The position numbers were made by a program, and so were the translations under genes. A stretch of DNA of 64,000 nt from Nymphaea colorata. Its lineage: Eukaryota; Streptophyta; Magnoliopsida; Nymphaeales; Nymphaeaceae. A model generated the notes under the pieces. The model saw nothing but the letters and a program-made list of their open reading frames with translations, searched no databases and was not told the origin of the DNA. How positions within the stretch are numbered: position 1 is the first letter of the stretch; each line of letters opens with the position of its first letter. The stretch spans positions 22,275,716 to 22,339,715 of the forward strand of contig NC_045144.1 in the NCBI RefSeq assembly GCF_008831285.2, given 5' to 3'. Below are positions 60,041-64,000 of the stretch, one piece after another.

Positions 60041-60539
60041 ACCCTAAGCTCAACCCTACGCCCAAAACAAACTTCTATATTCAATCCAAAACGAATCTCT
60101 AGACTCATGTTTAAGTCCAAATGCAAGATTTAAATTCAAAATCCAACTTTATACGCAAGATTCAAATCCAAAATCCAACTCTCAGATCTAAATTAGATCC
60201 AAAACCAAAGTCTAGATCGAAATCGATAATTTCAAACTTAAAACTCAAAGTTGAGATCAAGACAAGAAAAGCTTGATGCTATAAGCACCAACGCACATGC
60301 ACAGACCTTCCCTTCTTTTTATGTTTTGTTCTCATGCCAAGATGTTTTTTTGAGCATAAACCACTTAGTAGAATGCATTGGCGACTAATCGAACCCAATC
60401 TGGATCTAAAATGAGTCTGGAATCATTCCAAATGGAGTCGGCTCCATTTGTAACAAAAACCATTTTTATACACTGTAATCACCCCAAATTTTTCTAAAAG
60501 ATTATGATGTTTTATCCAAGCGCGAAACTCAAATTTAGC

Positions 60540-60690
60540 ACAAGATTTAAATCCAAAATACAACTTTTAGATCCAAATTAAATCCAAAATACAACTTTTA
60601 GTCTAAATTAAATCCAAATACAACTTTTAGATCCAAATTAAATCCAAAATACAACTTTCATATCCAAATTAGATCCAAAACCCAAGTTCA
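60540..60690 (+). repeat. Short tandem repeat, about 37-40 bp units
   Basis: About four units of AAATCCAAAATACAACTTTTA plus GATCCAAATT with small length differences. Related motifs occur at 60130-60240 and, in reverse, at 22690-22760. Confidence 0.85.
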
Positions 60691-60710
60691 GATCCAAATT
60701 GATCATTTAA

Positions 60711-60988
60711 GACCTATTTGCCCCTCCTTTTGACAAAAAACCTCCTTTTAGAGGGTGATTTTAATCTTTTTGGATGGACAAGACCCATTTGCCCTTCCTT
60801 TTGACCAAAAAATCTCCTTTTAAAAGTGATTTTAGTTTTTTTGGGTGGACAAGACCAATTTGTCCTTCCTTTTGACAAAAAATCTCTTTTTAGAGGGTGA
60901 CTTTAATCTTTTTGGGTAGACAAGACTCATTTGCCCTTCCTTTTGACCAAAAAATCTCCTTTTAGAGGGTGATCTTAGTCTTTTTAGG
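60711..60988 (+). repeat. 71-bp tandem repeat, four units
   Basis: Units start GAC(C/T)xATTTG at 60711, 60782, 60853 and 60924, each spaced exactly 71 bases. Each contains CCTTCCTTTTGAC, AAAAAATCTCCTTTTA, GAGGGTGA and TTTTTGGGTGGACAA. It lies inside the family U LTR and has no counterpart array in copy 1. Confidence 0.95.
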
Positions 60989-61330
60989 TTAAAAAAATTC
61001 AAATTTAGGGTCTTGGCTCCAAAATCTTCTATAAATATCCCTCATTTTCCCCCTTTTGGGGAAGATTGGCCCTTGGGAGAAACTCTAGTGTATTCTCACT
61101 TGAAGACTTAGAGTTTCTCTTGAGCTCTCTCTCTCTCCATCTTCCTCTCTCCATTTTCTCTCCAACTTGGAGTAAGCTACAACCCTCTTGGAGGTATCAT
61201 CTTGAAGCTTCACTCAAAGGGGATCTTCAAGTGAAGGTGTTTATCTTCCTTAGGTCAGTTCTCATTAGAGGTATGTAACCATTATCCCTCTCATTTCCTT
61301 TTTTTTTTCTTTTCTCATCTTCATCTCCCA

Positions 61331-62452
61331 ATGGCCAAAGGAGATAGCACTCAACCTCTTTCTAGAGACAAGGCTATGCTCAAGTGCAGCGGGAGCCTGA
61401 GAAGATGAGATGATCTTGCATTTTAATCATGTTATTTCAAGTATTCTTGTTGTTGTTATTTTTTCTCTTCATTAATATGTTCTTATTATTATGCTATTTC
61501 TTTTTCTTGAACTTAGTCTTGTTGTTGTTTTCATTTTTTCTTCTCATCTTCATCTCCCTACGGCCGAAGGAGATAACACTCAATCTCTTTTTAGAGATAA
61601 GAGGTATGCTCAAGTGCACTGGGAGCATGAGAAGATGAGATGATATTTTATTTTATGATTAAATCATGCTCTTTCAAGTATTCTTGTTGTTGTTGTTCTT
61701 TTTCTTCATTAATATCTTCTTGCTCTTTCTTCTCTTCAATATATTCTTGTTGTTGTTGTTCTTTCCCTTCATAAATATATTCTTGTTGTTATTGTTATTT
61801 CCTTTCTTCAATATACCCTTGTTCTTGTTATTTTCTTTTCTCGTCTTCATCTTTCCATGGCCAAAAGAGATATCACTCAATCTCTTTTTAAAGACAAGAG
61901 GCTATGCTCAAATGCATTGGGAGCATGAAAAGATGAGAGGATCTTTCATTTCATGATTGAATCATGTTTCCTCTTTTATTGAATATACAGTCTTTTTTTC
62001 TTCATTTTCTCATCTTCATTTTCCCATGGCCAAAGGAGATAGCACTCAATCTCTTTTTAAAGACAAGAGGCTATGCTCAAGTACATTGGGAGCATGAAAA
62101 GATGAGAGGATCTTTCATTTCATGATTGAATCATGTTTTCTTTTTTTATTGAATATAACATTGTCTTTCTTTCTTCATTTTCTCATCCTCATTTTCCATG
62201 GCCAACGGAGATAACACTCAATCTCTTTTTAGAGACAAGCGGCTATGCTCAAGTGCACTGGGAGCATGAAAAGATGGAAGGATCTTTCATTTTAATCATG
62301 TTCTTTCTTTTCATGCGTACATTCTTGTTGTTTTTCTTGCTTCCCCTTATTTTCCTGTCTTCCTTATTTCCCCATGGCCAAAGGAGATAGCTCTCAATCT
62401 CTATTTTAGAGTCAAGAGGCTATACTCAAGTGCACCGGGGACATGAGAAGAT
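61331..62452 (+). repeat. Six-unit array with a recurring micro-ORF
   Basis: Core GGCCAAAGGAGATAGCACTC to GGGAGCATGAGAAGATGAGA recurs at 61331, 61560, 61857, 62026, 62198 and 62374. T-rich stretches of variable length separate the units. Units 3-5 each contain a complete 23-codon frame (61857-61928, 62026-62097, 62198-62269) starting MA(K/N) and ending LGA-stop. Unit 1 has a shifted 25-codon frame, unit 2 has ACG for ATG, and unit 6 stops after 11 codons. A single related core lies at 23302-23388. Translation is not shown. Confidence 0.85.
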
Positions 62453-63700
62453 GAGGTGGTATATCATTTCATAGTTACATCATGTCCTCCCTCCTAATTG
62501 AACATTGCTCTTTCCATCATCCTCTTTCTCTTTTTCATTCATTGAATGTTGTCTATATATTATCCATGCATAGTTGCTTGGTTTTCTACTTATATGTGAA
62601 TGTATGGTGGGAATGAGAGTGTGGTTTGGGGACTCTCTATTTTCATATTAATTTTTGAGGTTGGGACTTGTTCAACCCGGATAAACCCTCACGAAAATGT
62701 ACATGTTAATATGCATTTGCATGTCATTTTGCGCTAGTTTCCTTCTTAATCATTTCATTAGGAGCCCTAACGAGTGTCTTGTTATGTTCTTGTTTTCTTC
62801 CATACCCAACGGTGGAAGAAATATATCCCTTACAACAAACTAAATAATAACATTCTCTATTTATATAAATCATATTTTCCAAAACATTTTCAAAAGGAAC
62901 CTTCCAACATGGCCTTAGGGACATTGCTTAGACTCTTGCATGAGTCCAAGCTCCCCTCCGGCCCACATTGAACTAGAAGTTGATAATTTTAAGTTATTCT
63001 TTGATTTCTAATCTTGTGAAGGTCTGGATGTATACACATGTTATATACATCTATACCAACATGATGACCCCCCATCTTTTTCTCTCTATGCTTTCACTTT
63101 CCATTTTATAAATTTTTATATGTGCATGAATACGTATGTACATGTGCTTCATTTCCTCTCTTTCAAATATTTATTCCTCTTTTCAAGACAAATATCTTCT
63201 CTTATAAAATTTCTCATACCCATATATACATATGACATTTTTTTTTCCTCTAAAATCTCTCTTTCTCTTCAAATTTCATATATGTGTATATGTGATGGTA
63301 TGTACACATGTATGCATGTCTTTCTCTATCTCTCTCTTTTCTTTTCATAAGAGTGTTTTACCTCTTGTATTCTTTTTAACATTCTCCTCTCATGATATTT
63401 TTATTTACTAATTTCATTAAGACCACAAACCAAGTAATGACCCAACATTGGAGTCATGCTTGATGGTCTACAATCTCAATCCTCTTTCAAAAAATTTTCC
63501 TTCTTATATACAACACCAAAAAGCTTAGATGTATGTTGTGGTAGGAATGACTTTAGATGAATGTTGTGGTAGGAATGTTTTACATTCATATAGGATAAAT
63601 GCATCTATGCATTCTCACCCACTTTATTTCACTTATGATCACTGGCAAATGGGTCTGACCTTAAATCTATGGAGGATCTTAGATCACCTCAGATCCGCCT

Positions 63701-64000
63701 TGAAACAAATTCCCCCTAGGCCTTAGATCCAAGGAAATCTCATCCACGATAGTTGAAATCCACAAGTTGTATGGGTTTTGCATATACTTTCAACATGGAT
63801 TTTATTTTTTTTTTTTTTGGGGGGGGGGTGGGGGGGTTCCAATTTGAAAAACATCCCCTATGATCAAACACAACATTAATGATCGATATGAAACATTGAA
63901 GAATCGATTTAAATTTAAATTCTTAAATTATTTAACATGAGTTATAAATTTTAAAACCCAACATTGAATGAACCGTATAATCGAATGTATTACTTAGTCA
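63701..64000. other. No gene seen; T-run then G-run at 63802-63837
   Basis: A run of T is followed directly by a long G run interrupted by one T. Such homopolymer junctions are error-prone in sequencing. Confidence 0.6.

Larger units (their letters stand above)
60041..63700 (+). mobile_element. Unclassified LTR-type family U, copy 3
   Basis: 60041-60473 matches the interior of the copy 1 LTR (order: CCCTAAGCTCAA, ATTAGATCCAAAAC, AAAGTTGAGA, GGCTCC). At 60474 an LTR-like start TGTAATCACCCCAAATTTTTC follows, so part of an LTR precedes another LTR start. Then come TCCAAATTAAATCC units, a 71-bp array, GGCTCCAAAATCTTCTATAAATATCC (a TATA-like box near 61030) and GAGGTATGTAACC near 61268. A micro-ORF array follows, then 62580-63650, matching 23420-24600. 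No protein domains. Confidence 0.6.

Noticed and set aside
61429-61956. Hydrophobic Leu/Phe-rich frames as membrane proteins
   Set aside because: They are translations of T-rich spacer sequence between tandem units and are not conserved between units.
1-64000. Organelle insertions, rRNA or tRNA genes, integrated pararetrovirus
   Set aside because: No recognisable conserved segments of any of these were seen on either strand; the only tRNA-related strings are retrotransposon primer sites.

Overview
This window looks like intergenic, repeat-rich nuclear DNA from a seed plant, most likely an angiosperm. It is AT-rich, has no open frame longer than 183 codons and no intact gene. Recognisable pieces are decayed Ty1/copia and Ty3/gypsy retrotransposons, an L1-type LINE, small non-autonomous DNA transposons and many dinucleotide tracts. 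No species call can be supported. I see no rRNA, tRNA, CRISPR array, operon or organelle gene.

The dominant structure is a pair of near-identical inverted arms of about 8.45 kb: 1-8449 (arm A) and 48411-56857 (arm B). Arm A ends exactly at a run of 100 N (8450-8549), the usual filler for a gap of unknown size. All of the left contig visible here is therefore a reverse-complement copy of sequence inside the right contig. The arms differ by scattered substitutions and 1-2 base indels. The simplest reading is a second haplotype or duplicate contig scaffolded in inverted orientation; a real recent inverted duplication is the alternative. Each arm carries a copia-type LTR with primer-binding site, an L1 LINE (endonuclease to reverse transcriptase) and a 5' copia fragment (gag, protease, partial integrase).

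Between the arms: 8.55-11.75 kb is a small foldback element, then copy 1 of a dispersed repeat, then a repeat also found in the arms. 11.75-21 kb is mostly unassigned, with two exon-like remnants (14.2-14.8 and 19.05-19.23 kb) and a patch resembling DNA-transposon subterminal repeats. 21-25 kb holds two head-to-head copies of an unclassified LTR-type family. 26.4-28.4 kb is a gypsy gag/protease remnant on the minus strand. 29.3-30.05 kb is a 57-bp tandem array. 34.2-37.4 kb is the second copy of the dispersed repeat, split by a 438-bp hAT-type MITE with a perfect 8-bp target duplication. 38.8-43.2 kb is a long but dead copia element with its 3' LTR. 45.2-46.4 kb is a gypsy 3' LTR (minus strand) containing a 715-bp Harbinger-like MITE.

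Right of arm B, 57.1-57.7 kb is a 281-bp tandem duplication. 60.0-63.7 kb is a third copy of the unclassified LTR family, with two internal arrays: four 71-bp units, and six larger units, four of which begin a short ATG frame.

Nothing forms a pathway or operon. The relationships are nesting and duplication of mobile elements, plus one probable assembly-level duplication.
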